Below are positions 1-13,329 of a DNA stretch of 64,000 nucleotides, piece by piece. The notes under the pieces were generated by a model. It worked only from the letters and a program-made list of their open reading frames with translations. It did no database searches and was not told where the DNA came from. How positions within the stretch are numbered: position 1 is the first letter of the stretch; each line of letters opens with the position of its first letter. The DNA is from Oxytricha trifallax (taxonomy: Eukaryota > Ciliophora > Spirotrichea > Sporadotrichida > Oxytrichidae): assembly GCA_000711775.1 (NCBI GenBank), contig ARYC01000070.1, positions 62,001 through 126,000 on the forward strand, in the 5' to 3' direction. The translations under genes and the position numbers were made by a program.

Positions 1-405
1 TTAATAAGATATTGTTATTCGCAAATTCCTCCCCTGACTTGAAGTACATTTTGAGATTCTTTGTTTTCAAAGGCAGAATTGTGAGTCTACGATATTTTAA
101 CTTTAGAGAATTCAAAAAATTATCACTACTATATAAGAATTAAAAGTTATGGCCTTTACATCAAACTCTTTGCCTCTACCATTTTTGCTTGTTTATTTTT
201 ATAAAATTGTTTTTTTATGAAAGTATTACATATAAATAAAAGACAAATTTACAGAATTATTATATCCTCTAATATAAAATCAACAGAGAAAAGGACAAAT
301 ATTAAATCATAATATATATTATTTTAAGTTAAGGCTTTAAGCAAAGATTTATATTCAAAATAGAATAAATATGCGAAGATATTAATTAAAACTAAATGTT
401 AATCT
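1..405. other. AT-rich DNA, no gene seen
   Basis: Very AT-rich with scattered homopolymers. I see no convincing reading frame, RNA gene or repeat here. It ends at the 5' copy of the 13-bp target duplication of the next element. Confidence 0.5.
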
Positions 406-1994
406 ATTAAATATAACATTTACAAAAAAAATTAACAAACACAGAATGGGTATACTAAACGCACCAGACCGAGATCTGATATATACATTAGCTGAAAACG
501 AAAATTCCACTCAGCTAGCTCACATGACAACATAAATTATCAGACACAACAAAGATCAATGGGGACTACACATATTAGAAGCTATAACATTCATTATTAA
601 AAGAATCGTCAAGAAAGGACACGAATATATTAACCAGTACTAAGTAGAACTCAACAAACTATAGTACCTACCTGAAAATGAAGAATCGACATACTAACTA
701 TGGATCATGTAAACTTACCAACTACTCAGACTACTAAGAGTAAACAACAAGTTCATTAAACCCTAAAAAGAATAACAAAAGAGACTAACGATGGAAGAGA
801 CCAATGATCATCCAGCCCCATCTCCACACCCAACACAAATAAAACAAACAATAACTGTGGACTTCTCAGACCAAAAGAAGAGAACCCTTCAGCTTGATAA
901 CAATAGCGAACTTTACTACCCATAGGAGAAACAGCAACTAACCAAAGCACAAAAAAAGATAGAAAGAAAATCATCTTCGAAGACGACGATGACTCCAACT
1001 GGAGCGACGAAAATAAACAAATCTACAGTACCGAGTCATACAGAGAAGACTCAATAGAACAAACTCTCCTAGAATCAGACCACCATTACCAAATACCCCA
1101 AGGGACTAGGTAATACTACAAAGATCTCAGTGAAGCACTTAAATTAAATTAGTACTAAATAGGAAAAAATTAATTAATAGAAGTTGATCAAAATATTAAT
1201 TAATAATAATAAATTATAAAAGAAGACTTACTATATATTTAGTAACAAATTTCCACAGCTGACCTCTAACTAAGACTAGACAACAGAGAAGCTTGTATCT
1301 CCATCTGGGTATTATGTTCCAACTCAACATTCTTTAACACTACTAACCACTTCGCTAACGCACTGATGGTTTTCTCACCACTTGACCAGGACACAGCAAA
1401 AGGAATCTACAACCAAAATCACATAGCACTCACAACTACCATCAACAACCAAATCGGAGTAGCAGTGTCCGCAGACATACTATAGATGATCAGACAATTT
1501 GCCCTAATTATTATGAAAAACACAGAGGCAAGTTAAAAAAGCTGCATCTTAATCAACATCCAACCTGAAGAATTTACCATCAGGATAAAGATCCACTTAA
1601 AGTGCCTTCAAAACATGCATACTTTATAAAAACAGACATAGTTCAACTCCTCACCACAAAACTCAAAAAGCACATAGCTCTCAAAGAAATTAACTTCTCA
1701 ATAAGAATCTAAGCACTAGATAAAAAACTCAGATTCAAAGAATCTGGAGATATCATCCAAATTCTCAACTCCAAGATACACTTCAAAAAGCAGAGTAATG
1801 GATCAAACAAAAGCAAGAAAAAGAAAGGAAACAACAGAAGAGGAAGAAGATGAAAACTTAGTATATCTTGAACAGAAAGTTCTAAATTAATTATAAAGGG
1901 CTTGTCCCTTACATAGTGATAACCACTATATTCATCCGGGGGGCCTTGATCCCCCAATGAGGATTAATTATTATTATTATTATTAAATATAACA
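406..1994 (+). mobile_element. (ATT)n-tailed retroposon, copy A (5'-truncated)
   Basis: The element is bounded by a perfect 13-bp direct repeat, ATTAAATATAACA, at 406-418 and 1982-1994, which I read as a target-site duplication. Its 3' end holds a short hairpin (AAGGG-CTTGT-CCCTT, about 1896-1910), a G-run/C-run stem (about 1938-1955) and an (ATT)n run to 1981. The same ordered 3' signature occurs at 41.05 kb and 50.87 kb. A duplication of this length with a simple-sequence 3' tail is the hallmark of target-primed reverse transcription, so I infer a LINE-like or LINE-mobilised retroposon. The 5' start motif AACTTG...GGGGTC found in the other two copies is absent, so this copy is probably 5'-truncated. 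Confidence 0.75.
446..1853 (+). pseudogene. Retroposon copy A ORF, frameshifted
   Basis: With TAA/TAG read as Gln, coding-like sequence runs from the ATG at 446 almost to the 3' hairpin, but in several frames, so at least two frameshifts are needed. Early residues begin MGILNAPDRDLIYTL. A strongly acidic stretch (EDDDDSNWSDEN) lies around 980-1010, and the C-terminus is basic (KKQSNGSNKSKKKKGNN) ending at the TGA 1851-1853. The acidic-middle, basic-tail layout matches the intact ORF of copy C (39583-41013), although the sequences are clearly divergent. I see no reverse transcriptase or endonuclease motif. The function is unknown; an RNA-binding ORF1-type protein is only a guess from charge layout and position. 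Confidence 0.5.
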
Positions 1995-4250
1995 GCATTA
2001 ATTGAATAGAATCATACAAAAATTCAATAAATAAAATATTATAATTTTATAGTTTAATCTTTTATAAATCTAATAATAATCAATATATTCAGTGACAGTT
2101 AAATAGTCTATAGCCTTTTACTGCATGTTTGAGTGTTTTAATAGTGTATATTAAGCATTTTAATTAAAATTCTATATGTAACTAAATTTTGAAATTTAGT
2201 TATACATGTAAATTAAATTATTAAATATATGTTCAATTATCTAAAAATTATAATAATTTTTGAATCTGTTAAATATAATATTTCACACATTATTTACAGT
2301 TAGGGAATCAGAGTTCTAACTAATTTAGCTTTAAATATGTTTAAATTATTTTTTAATAATAGATTTTATTTATAATTTAATTAAATATTAATGAATATGA
2401 TTGTAACAGTTTAAAAGTGTAAAAATTTAATCAATTTAATTGAAAATTGTAGTTAGGAGTTTTATATTTCGGTAATTTATTTTCATAAACATTTTTATAA
2501 AATTGATAAAATTATAGCATAATTAACCCATTAGTCTATCATTTTAATGATGCCTGGTTTCTTGTTTAAAACAAAAATTAAATTAGATTTTAAAATTAAT
2601 TAGAATCAAATCATTTTAAGTCGAGGATGTATTAATTAGATAAATATCAATCATTACTATTTACAGAATTAAAAGTTGCTAGAATCTTTAAATTAATAAT
2701 TGAAGATCATTATATACGCTGATTTTACAAATATGTAGGGCTAAAGACCAGATTTAAAAAAGTTATCTACAATTCTGCTCTAGATCAAAGATCTAAAAAT
2801 ATGAAAGCAAGTATTTTTTTCTCACTCATTAATATCATTTCAAAAACTATAATTAACTCTATGAAATTCATCTAAAAAATATACAAATATTTTATTTATC
2901 ATCGCTGCTATTAATTCAAAACAATTAACACTTAGAATTAAAGTCAAGTCAAGTAAGTGAAATTGATCAATAAACATATTTCTTATTAGAATTAAGACTC
3001 ATTTCTAGTATTTGAAGAAGTAGAAATTATTATGAAAATTTTAATAATAATTAATAATACAAACTGCATAATTACAATCTTTTTTTTTAGTATATATACA
3101 ATTATCTAATAAAAGCAATATGTTATTTTTATTTCTTTAAAAATAAGTTGTAATTATATATTTATTAATTATTACCTCGGTAATTTATTCATAGTAAACT
3201 GCCGATTTAATTCCAAATCTTTTAAATTTAACCAATATTAAATGCTTTTAAATTTACTTAAATAGAAATTTCATAAAACAAGTCAAATAGATAGAAGAAT
3301 ATAACAGTAATGAAATTTTAAGATTCAAATTAAAAGTAAAATATTTTGGGGAGGAAGTTTCATAAAGGTAGTTTTCTTTCCCCTTCAGAAGTTTCCTGCC
3401 CCTATACATGAATATATAAAAAAAAATTATAAATTTCTTAAAATCTTTAACATCAATAATGATTTAATTATTTATAACCTAACATAAAATCTCATTTCTA
3501 TATCTTGAGAAGTATAAATAATTTATTTAAAAATTAAATATTTTTGGCTAAAAAAATATGATAAGAGTAAAATAGAAAATTAACACTGTTATTGCTAAAA
3601 TGTAAAAGGTAAGCTCATAGAACATAAATATATTAGATTATAAGACATAACATTAAAACTATAAGTCACAAATGATAAAATATAAATTTTGATAAACTTA
3701 GCCACTAAACTTAAAGTCTTAATGATAAATAGGATTTTTATCAATAAACAATAGAAAATAAAATAAAGATAAGAAAGAGATGAAATAAATTTAATAAAAA
3801 TACTAAATATTATTTTAATTATTAAAAAAATGAAAAATTAAGAAAAAAACAAAGATTAAAAAAATAACTTTGACCTGACAACCTCTCTCAAAAACCTTTC
3901 TTTGACCCTTTATTCACACAAACCAATAATTATACTAATCTTATCCATATAAATTTTTTATTTTGTTACATTAATTTTTAATTTAATAGCTTTCAATATT
4001 TATTCTATATTTTTTAGTTATCGTATATTTTTAATTTAATTATTCTGTATTTATTTTTATCCATAATCCTCTATTTTAATTGATGTGTCTTAATCAATCA
4101 TCCGTCCAGGTTTACATGTAATTCCAATTCTCTTTTGCATTTTATTTTTATACTCTAGTGTATACAAACATTCTTTTTCCACTTGTGATTTAATTTCTAC
4201 CATTTTTTACTTTCCTTGATTCATGCTTAACGCTAGGTTTAAATCATTTC
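1995..4250. other. AT-rich DNA, no gene seen
   Basis: About 2.2 kb of sequence with very low GC, many short A/T runs and no coding-like composition that I trust. No large inverted repeat or tandem array was noticed. Confidence 0.45.
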
Positions 4251-4441
4251 TTTTCAAAGAAATTTTTATTGCTTGTTTTATTGGGAATAAAAATCACAAA
4301 TGATAGTGTTTTATTTTAGCAAGTTGTTATCTCGCATTTTCACAGTATAGTGGCCCATTCTGATATCCTAGCAGTCTATCTTAACTCATAGCTCACCTTT
4401 GATACACTTAGTTTAGGTTGCAGATGAAGATCAATCATTAC

Positions 4442-4665
4442 ATTTGACACGACTTATAATATCAACGATCGGCGATATTTACTATCATAAACCCAATACA
4501 TTTCCTTGCATATTTTGAGGAGGGCCTCAGATCTATGACTTGTTTCGCAAAAGCCAAGCGCTTCACGGTTTCAAATATCGGGGTACCGTAAGCGAAAGAG
4601 CTAATGCTATCATTTACCTAGCAGATCGCTATCTTCTTATTACCTAACCTCTTATTTTATTGACT
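4442..4665 (-). pseudogene. Coding-like fragment, unknown product
   Basis: A GC-richer island in AT-rich surroundings. On the minus strand one frame is free of TGA for about 70 codons and has protein-like composition, including SFAYGTPIFETVKRLAFAK followed by QVIDLRPSSKYARK, then a TGA. No family is recognised. It could be one rearranged segment (MDS) of a macronuclear gene or a decayed gene. The evidence is composition only, so the call is weak. Confidence 0.3.
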
Positions 4666-4699
4666 CTCATGACAACAACACTTATTCTTTTAGATCACA

Positions 4700-7500
4700 A
4701 TAATCACTTATTTGAGCTAGATACTTACAATCTTATTAAATCAATATGTTAAATGAATCATTCGATTCATCTTTACAAAAGATAAATCCACTTTTTAAAA
4801 AATTTTTATTTAACCCAGAGACCAATCCTAAACGGTAAAAATAATGCATTTAATTTATTTGCTGGAGATGAGCCACTTGTTACCAAATTTTATAATTTAA
4901 CCCATGCACATCCTTTTTTTAATTTATCTAAATATCTTATAAATTAATTTCATATTTACTTTATTAACATATTTTTTTTTAAAAAATCTTCATTTCTGAT
5001 AAAGTTGTTTGACTAATTAAATTTAACCCACCCATATTTTTTAAATAAATTTTAATTTTATAATCATTGAAGTTATATGCATATGGTATAGTTTTATACT
5101 TATAATAATGAGGATATTCCTAATAATTAAAAAAACAAATTTATATTCTAAATGATTCGATCATTTTAGTGATTATTAAATGCACTTTTAATACTTATAA
5201 ATTAATTAGCTCATTAATTAATGATTTATGTAATTTATAAATTCAAACCATAACAAATTATATTTTTATTTCTAATATTAAATTTATAAATGAAGCTTTA
5301 AATAAGTATATATTAAAATTTAAATAATGTCAAAGAGATTAAGAGATAGTAATGATTTTATAAATATAAAAATACTTTTATTTTATCGCCTTCAATATTT
5401 TTCTCTTCTACTCCTTTTCTCTTAGTTGTTTTTTCCAATTATTTTATTTATTCTCCTATGTCTTTTACTATCTCCGATTATTCCTTTTAGCCATGGATTA
5501 AGCCAGTTTCTCAAATTAATTAGACCTTATTAAGTTTAGTAAAAATTACTGTATTAGGTTTATTTTAATTTTTAATTTTTATTTTAGAGTTGAATTAAAG
5601 TTTTAATTATATTAATAATTATAAAATATTTAAGTATAAAACATTAATATCTAATTAAATCTTAATTTCTGTAGCATTATTCATGACTGTTAAAAATTGA
5701 GATATTAAGTAATTATAAATGCGAAATTTTGTTAAAGCACTCATTGTATAATGATGTATTTTCAGATTTTTAAAATTAATTTATTTTCTGGGAATTGTAT
5801 GTAATGAAAAATTGAATGAAATTAACAAACTATATGCTAAATAGTTATATTTTAATGTGAGATTTCTTAGTTAATTAATCACTTATAAATGCTTTAACGA
5901 GGAGAAATGTTGATTTATAGCTGCTTGCTCAGTAATATATGAATTAACTAAATTAAATAGAGCAAATATAAAGAAATTATTGTAAAATATATTCACATTT
6001 ATTTAGCATGATTGCATTGTATGTATAAGTATTGAAAATTATTCCTGCGTTTTTTCTTTTACTGTAATTTTTCTAACTGAAGCAGTATAGTTAGAACAAT
6101 TTGAGTATTCTGGTATTCAACTAAAGTAATTTTCTGCATAAATATTTACATTTTAATTTAAGGATTGGATTGTCATGATAAGTTAATTATTGTTTTTATT
6201 TCAGATGATTGCTACTTGTTTTTAGTAGACAGAATTGTATCAAATTAATTATGTAACTAATAGGTATTGGAGGGAATGAGTATTGCTTTAACAGCTTGAT
6301 TTATGAATTTATGGTAAAATTGCCTAAGAAGCTTACAAAATTGAATTATCTAAATATATATATATATGTGACCGATTGTTATTTTATCATTTGGTAATAC
6401 AATGTATTTTATTATTGTTTGGATTTAGATCAATGATCTGTTTTTAAACCTATCAGACTATTCATTCTTTATATGAGAATAATAATTAAAATAAATTTAA
6501 CTTATCGCATTTATTATTATCAATAATTTAGCTGATAGTTTCATTTTAATCGAATGTTTCAGTAGAACTTGAGCACTACCCTCCTACTCTTCATTTAATT
6601 ATATCTATTTATTGTTTTGGTATTTGCCTAGCTTATAATTATTTTATAAATATTTCAATCAACTCAAGAAATATCAATAAAATAAATATCAATAAAATAA
6701 CGAATTCAAAATTCTGTGAAATAAAGCTTAAATAAAGTGAATTAAATACATGATAAATAAGGATATGAATTAAACTAAAAATAGGAGAATTCAAGTTAAA
6801 TCAGTCAAAGTAATCAAAACTCGAACTATACTTAATTAATAGGAAATTATAGGCATATTAAATTTATGGAATTCTAGCTTTATGAAGCTAACTTAATAAT
6901 AAAATAGAACTCAATAAGCAGCTCATTAAACACTTCCATTTATTCTTTAGCTTGTTTCTTCTTTCTCAAGAATGGTAGTATATTTAGCATTTTAAACTTA
7001 TTTAATGGAATTTATTATGTCTTTACTCATAATAGCTTTAAGTACTATCCTTCATCTCATTCATATAATCTTTTAATAATGTGTTAGAAATTATTGCTCA
7101 TATAAATCTGTTACTTCTCTTGGAATATATTGATTATTAGCTTCTTCACTCCCTAATCATGCTGATTCAATCACAGCAATCAAATTCTGAGAGTTATTAA
7201 TTTTGGGACAACATTCTCAGGTTTAGAACTATGCTGCTCATTAGATCTTCACTGAATTGACCATATTTGACATTATTTTCCCTGATATTTTTAATATAAT
7301 ATCACTTAGAGCTTAAACTATATAACTTTTTTTACTGATAAAAAAGAGTAAAGCAATTGAAGATACTATTTTTAATAAATGAATTAAATTAAAAGACAAC
7401 AGAAGCTGATTAGTTCAACTCAAGTTATCTTTTGACTAAAATAAACTCGAAACTCTTTGATGAACATTAAATTTAAACATTCAATCATAAAATACTATAA
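4700..7500. other. AT-rich DNA, no gene seen
   Basis: About 2.8 kb of AT-rich sequence. A short (TA)n run lies near 6353-6368. I see no supported gene. Confidence 0.45.
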
Positions 7501-7510
7501 ATTATTTTGA

Positions 7511-7975
7511 GGGGATGGTCAAAACCAGTGTGGAATTTACGAAGAAGACTTTCATTTAAAATATATGTTATGGAGTAAACTTTTAAGGCAAGGATTGTTA
7601 AATAACAAGGGCGTACCATCTTATTATTCTGTACGCCACATGTGATGGCAGTTACACGAGGCAGATGCCAAAGCAAGTCTTTCTAGTAGATTGATAGTTT
7701 TCATGAAGAGATTGAGTTGGATACATAAAAAATCAAAGAGTGAAACTATCTTATAATACTATATGGCTGACATAAACTCCAGAATTAATTTTAATATATA
7801 ATAATTTAATTATAATTATTTAATTATATCCCATAGGATATCGATTAATAAAATGCAAATTAATTTCTAGTCATCCATTTCTAATCCTCATCTGATTTGG
7901 CATGCCAAAAATCCCATTGGTTTCAAGAGGATTCTTATTTCTGTATTCCTAATAACTTTTAAGACCATTCAGTGA
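7511..7975 (+). pseudogene. Coding-like island with one in-frame TGA
   Basis: A single frame runs between TGA codons at 7508 and 7973 and is interrupted only by a TGA at 7643-7645. The first part includes GIYEEDFHLKYMLWSKLLRQ, the part after the TGA LHEADAKASLSSRLIVFMKR. GC is locally raised. No family is recognised. It may be a germline gene with a nonsense change, or a gene segment whose true exon boundary lies near 7643. An antisense frame at 7485-7676 is also open and I regard it as the shadow. Confidence 0.3.
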
Positions 7976-8296
7976 TATTAATACCCTCCAATAAAAGTTG
8001 CTTAGCAAGATATTATTTTTGCAATATCACATATAATTTGTTAAGTGTGATAATGCAGTAGTATATGAACCATTATGATTACTAGCTCAAACTCTCAAAC
8101 ATACTTTAATATAATACATACTATCTACAAAGCTTAACATCTTAAATATGTGAATATCGTTATAAGTCGAATACCCACTTGAGAATACCTAAAAAGTATT
8201 GACTTCTTGAGCATCTGTAATGTCTAAGTTAAATTTCATTTAATTTTAAGGTTAAATGTTGTTATCATATAATTCATATTGATATAAAAATAGGCT

Positions 8297-8690
8297 ACGA
8301 GTAACAACAGCAATCGTAACAGCATCAACAACAACATTAACAGCATTGCTCACAGTATCATTGATTTCTTCAATACACCCACCCATCAGCATCTTAAGTT
8401 CAGAGTGTTCCACATATTTGAATTATCACTGCTCATTATTCTTAGCGGATTAGATCATTACAATCATACTCAACCCTAAATATGGCGAGACATACAACAG
8501 CTAGTACTTCTTCAACTTCAAATTCTCCTCATGTAGATTAATTTCAAGCAAAATTCTCCGATGTTCAAATAAATTTGTCGCTATAAAGTATCAAGAATCA
8601 GCAGCATTATGGAAACATTCTTTGAGTTACCAAGGAAATTATCTGGATGATTACTTCGAATATTCAAGTTTTAGAATAAATAATGTAATT
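8297..8690 (+). other. Coding-like island, Asn/Ser/Thr-rich start
   Basis: Two overlapping plus frames are free of TGA over about 350 bases. The segment starts with a low-complexity AAC/AGC repeat and has raised GC. The more protein-like end reads NKFVAIKYQESAALWKHSLS. I cannot choose the frame with confidence, and no domain is recognised. Confidence 0.22.
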
Positions 8691-8699
8691 TCATTGTTC

Positions 8700-11600
8700 A
8701 TTTATAATCAAAATGTTTGCATTAAATATTTAATAATATTAGAATTAGTAAAAGTGTGGCAAATATGAGTAAAATTTTATCCTTTTTCTACACTTTTTAT
8801 AAATTTCAGAATTTAATAATACTTATTATTTTGATAAGTTTAAAAATCAGAAGATTATAAATAATTCTGATTATCATTATTTTTGTATTAAATTTATAAA
8901 CTATTTAATATTTTAAATTAGGATTCTAAGATCATAATTACAAAAAGATTTAGAAATATTTTAAAACTACCTATTTTATTGCTAAATTTTACTAAATATA
9001 TATAAATATTAAAAATTATCATAAAGAAAAACTAAAAATATTTTCAAAACTTAATTAAAATTATATATAGGTCAGTTTTATTATAGTTTTTTATTCATGA
9101 GCAAACTTTATACAATATTAAATTATCTATCTATATATTTACAGTAGTTAATTCTTCATTTACAAAACTCAAATAAATCTTGATTAATATCCACTCTTCA
9201 CAAATGGTTTTTCCTTATTGTCATAGTAAAAAGATTATAATGAAGTAGTATAGTCGGTCACAACAATACTATAAAAATATAGCTTCACATAACAGGCTGA
9301 TATGCTTGTAAAATTAAGTAGACAGTGTAGGTTATTTTGCAAATGAGGTAGCAAAATAGATAATTTTCTTTAAAGTTTGGCCTGCGTGAGCGATTGACTC
9401 ATTCCATATATTTTATGAACAACTTCTTAACAATTTTCATAATCACAAGTAGACTAATCATGCCCATCAACGATAGAAATAGTCCTCTATTCATTTTGAC
9501 AAAGCAATATAATTATTATTATTATTGCTATATTATTTAATTACAAATTCTTTGGTTAATTTACCACAGGGTTTATTTAAAAAAAGAAAATATCGCATAA
9601 TTTTATGGCATTATTTTAAATAAAGTGTAAAACATCTAATTTTTCAATATCTATGATCAATAAATGGAAGATATTTAAGAAATTAACAAAAAATAATAGT
9701 AAAATTAAAATGCATCTGATTTATATTTACTAAAACATTTATACTTTAATTTCAATTTATATCAATAATTAATGACTTATGTTGATTGACATAAAAAATA
9801 AAAAAATATAGGCATTTTAATTTTAAATATAATAATATAACAACCTTAAATTTTATTGGTAACTTCATTAAACTTAAACTAAGAATATATTTAAATCATA
9901 AACTTAATGATTAACCTTATTAAAACTCTAATTATAATGTCAATACTATATAATTAATAAAAAAGCAGATAAAATAGTGGATATAATAAGTCTTATTAAA
10001 ATAAAAAGAATGACAAATTTACTGAAGGCAAATTAATTTCTTTTACTTGACTTAAATCAACAATGTAATAAATTTAAATTGTTATATTAAAAACATGACT
10101 AAAAAAGAATTTATCTCAATCTAAATGATATTTAGACAAAATCTATATATTTAATATCAAATTAATATAATTTATCAACACCAAAGATCTTAAGTTTGAA
10201 CATAATTTGAAGAATTCAATAATCAAATGGAAAATCATAATGATATTTTCATCAATAAAAGAGCGAATGAAGGATTGAATTTGATTTATCTAGAGATTTT
10301 TCTTTCTGATATAATCTTCATGAATCATGATTATTTTTTGAATACTATCAAACTAAAAGAAAAATTATAACTCTGATATCATTTTCATCATCTACAGGTT
10401 AATATCATGTCTATCTCGATTAAAGTAAAGTATCTATTATTTAATAAGTTTTATTATATAAATATTTACGTAATAATTAACTGAGTAATAATAAAATAAT
10501 TAGTAGGGATATATAAAGTTTAAGATCCTCAGATATTTACAATATGGTTATACCTTCAAGAATGGACAGTTCTTTACTTAATTATAGTTTAAACTAGTAG
10601 ATACTACACCTATACGACTATCTAAATAACTACCAATACTATTTTAGAGTTTATGCTATAATTACAAATACCAAGAATCACCCAGGCGCTATTATGCTCA
10701 TGTATTAATTATAAAAGATTAAGACAGAACTATTATTTGCTTTACATATCAATTTAATTAATAATGTAGTACTTTAGCATCATTACTAGAAACGAAGAAA
10801 CTAAAGCAAATTTTGTATCGGATACGATTTCAATACCAGGATTATTTACAACACTACATTTCAAGTGTAAAAGAATTTAAGCCTTATAACCAAGAATATT
10901 TAAATCTGACTCACAAAGATAATGATATAAATTAAAATACCACATATATATAGTACCGTTTTATATCTAGTTTAACAACTAAAGTAATAAAAATAGTAAA
11001 GATTCACTATATTGCAGAATTTAAATTGACTGTAAGACACATGTAAGAGAAAAGCAGCACGACAAAGGAAGTTGGAATTAAAGAACATAGAAAAGAGATA
11101 AAAACAAATGAGAGGAAGGTTTATAGAAAGATAAAGATTTAATAGAAGTATAATTGATAACAATTAACTTGGAGCACAAACAGCCACCATCTTAACAAAG
11201 TTTTCTAATAATATTGAAATTTTATTTAAATTAATACTAAAATTACATCTAAAAATAAGATCCATATTATTATAAATAATTACTAAGCAGTTTTATTCAA
11301 AGTTTTTAGCATATATTGATTAATTATTTTAATGCAATCATCTCCAAATTAAATGACATTTATTTAATATAAAAGTTAATATAATTTATTCTAATAAAAA
11401 TAAGAATATCCTAGGTGTTTTTCAAATCAATAGCATAAATGAAAAATATATACTAACTTTACTAGACAATCTAAACTATGTCTAGCTAAATTTAATCAAT
11501 TATGAATGTAATTACAATATGCTAAGTTTACTAATACTTGGCTTGATATTAATTTTAATTATTTGTGAATAGTAGGAAAGAATTAACCTAATTTTTATAT

Positions 11601-11930
11601 ATATATATATATATATACAATGTTATCTAATAAATCGTTTATAAAGTCAATTTAATTTCAACTTATGATAAGATAATTTATTGAATTTTAAATGAATTCT
11701 GTTAAAAATAATTAGCATAGATAAATTGGGAAAAGAGGTACTTTGCAAGTGAATATATTACAAACATTTTTATAGAATTTATATAATATTTTATAACTTA
11801 TATTTTTTGATTATTAAAGGCAAAGTTGATAAGATTATCAACTTTTAATTTTCTAACAAATAAATTGCTTTTTAATTTGATATCTAATATTATTAAATTA
11901 TAAATGAATTGTTAGATGTGTTATTTTAAT
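8700..11930. other. AT-rich DNA with two weak coding-like patches
   Basis: Mostly featureless. A minus-strand patch at about 9175-9490 starts with a hydrophobic stretch (MNRGLFLSLMGMISLLVIMK) and is soon stopped by TGA. A plus-strand frame at about 10510-10925 is free of TGA. Neither is supported beyond composition, and a one-stop code leaves chance open frames of this size. A short (AT)n run lies near 11597-11618. Confidence 0.3.
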
Positions 11931-11939
11931 CACTTTTAC

Positions 11940-12870
11940 AACTAAATTTAATTCCAGAACTGCTTCCAAAATTTTGAAGGAAATTTCCAATTATCTTAAA
12001 AGAGAACAACAATGGTTATTTAGTGATAATACTAAAATTACTGAACTTCGAAGTAGGAAGAAAAGATCCCTTATAACTTGTTAGAAAAACATTGAAGCAT
12101 GCAATGTATTTAGCATTGTAGCAGATCTTGAAGAAGACACAACATCGATAGTATTCAGTAGAGACACTTAATTCCACTCTAGAATTAATACATACATAAA
12201 TCGATAAAATTAAATCGACTTATACTCACTAATATTTTACAAAACCAACACAGAGAGTAGGTGACTTAGAACAGGCTTCTATTGATTCAGACGGATCAGC
12301 CAGAAAAAATCCGACATAACTTTTGAAGAAAAATAAAACTACTTAGGAGACTTAGATTGAACACCGTGGCTTTATGACTAATTCAAAATTCCACTCCACT
12401 ATGAGTATTTTGAAATTAAATTAACAAATTAAACAAAAGAACTGGAACTAAAATATGAAAGAAAAGCAATAAAGTATAATAAATACAGCAAATTAAAAAA
12501 GAAATACTCCTTTTCTTAATAGATTACAAAATACTACAAATTGTATTAGATTCACTTCAACATCTTTCACAAAAACTCCTATATTATACATAACCTTATA
12601 ACGATGATGCACTTATATGATAAGAAACAAGCAGTGAAACAAAATTCATGCCCGCTTATTAAAATAATATTTTTATTTAAAAGAAATCAAAGAGAAAGAG
12701 AATAACAAAAAGAAGAAAACTAAAAATAAAGCTCAAAAAAAGAGCAAAAATTTGAACTATTTCAAGATATGCCAGTTAACGCCATATAAAGTACATAATC
12801 TTTTCTTTACAACTTATGTTAAAGTCACATACCTCATTGTCCGGTTTACTTATAATTTTTATCTATATTA
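11940..12870 (+). pseudogene. Decayed gene, unknown product
   Basis: One plus frame has protein-like composition for about 300 codons but contains three TGA codons, two near 12261 and 12282 and one near 12358. Segments include LKREQQWLFSDNTKITELRS, VADLEEDTTSIVFSRDTQFH and TPWLYDQFKIPLHYEYFEI, then a Lys-rich tail. At least one TGA sits where a tryptophan would look natural, which fits TGG-to-TGA decay. The frame runs up to the palindrome at 12873. No family is recognised. The TGA count is not much below chance for AT-rich DNA, so the call rests on composition. Confidence 0.3.
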
Positions 12871-12989
12871 TATTAATATAGTATATTCAAAATGTGGAAA
12901 TTGCAAGAATATAATTCAAATTTAAATTTAATTAAATAAAACTACCACTAATTTGCAATAAGTTTAAATATAATTTGTTATAGTAAGTA

Positions 12990-13068
12990 TCCAAAAATGT
13001 CTGTATGATATGGCCGTTACTATGAACCAACTTCATGAAAAGTTGGGAAGTTCGAATCCTGTTTTGGA
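12990..13068 (+). other. tRNA-like block in palindrome arm
   Basis: A 79-base stretch has perfectly complementary 7-base ends (TCCAAAA and TTTTGGA), a central stem CCAACTT/AAGTTGG with CAT in the loop, and a near-consensus B box (AGTTCGAATCC) at the expected 3' place. A partial A-box-like TGGCCGTTA is also present. The T-stem pairs poorly, so this is a tRNA-derived sequence, not a credible functional tRNA. A tRNA-Met(CAT) ancestor is suggested by the loop only. Confidence 0.45.
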
Positions 13069-13128
13069 AATTCTTTTATTTTTGTTTTAAAAGATATCTA
13101 AAATAATTCTTAAACAAATAAAAGAATT

Positions 13129-13207
13129 TCCAAAACAGGATTCGAACTTCCCAACTTTTCATGAAGTTGGTTCATAGTAACGGCCATATCATACAGACAT
13201 TTTTGGA
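13129..13207 (-). other. Mirror copy of the tRNA-like block
   Basis: Reverse-complement copy of 12990-13068 in the right arm of the palindrome. Same features on the minus strand. Confidence 0.45.
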
Positions 13208-13329
13208 TACTTACTATAACAAATTATATTTAAACTTATTGCAAATTAGTGGTAGTTTTATTTAATTAAATTTAAATTTGAATTATATTCTTGCAATTTC
13301 CACATTTTGAATATACTATATTAATAACG

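Larger units (their letters stand above)
12873..13324. repeat. 452-bp near-perfect palindrome (foldback element)
   Basis: The left arm from 12873 matches the reverse complement of the right arm ending at 13324 almost base for base, with a spacer of only about 25 bases near 13086-13110. Each arm contains a tRNA-like block (annotated separately). The high arm identity means recent formation or active correction. No encoded protein. It resembles the other large palindromes in this window in design but not in sequence. Confidence 0.85.

Noticed and set aside
756..998. Minus-strand ORF of 80 codons
   Set aside because: It is the antisense shadow of the retroposon copy A coding strand (acidic codons read as Ser/Phe).
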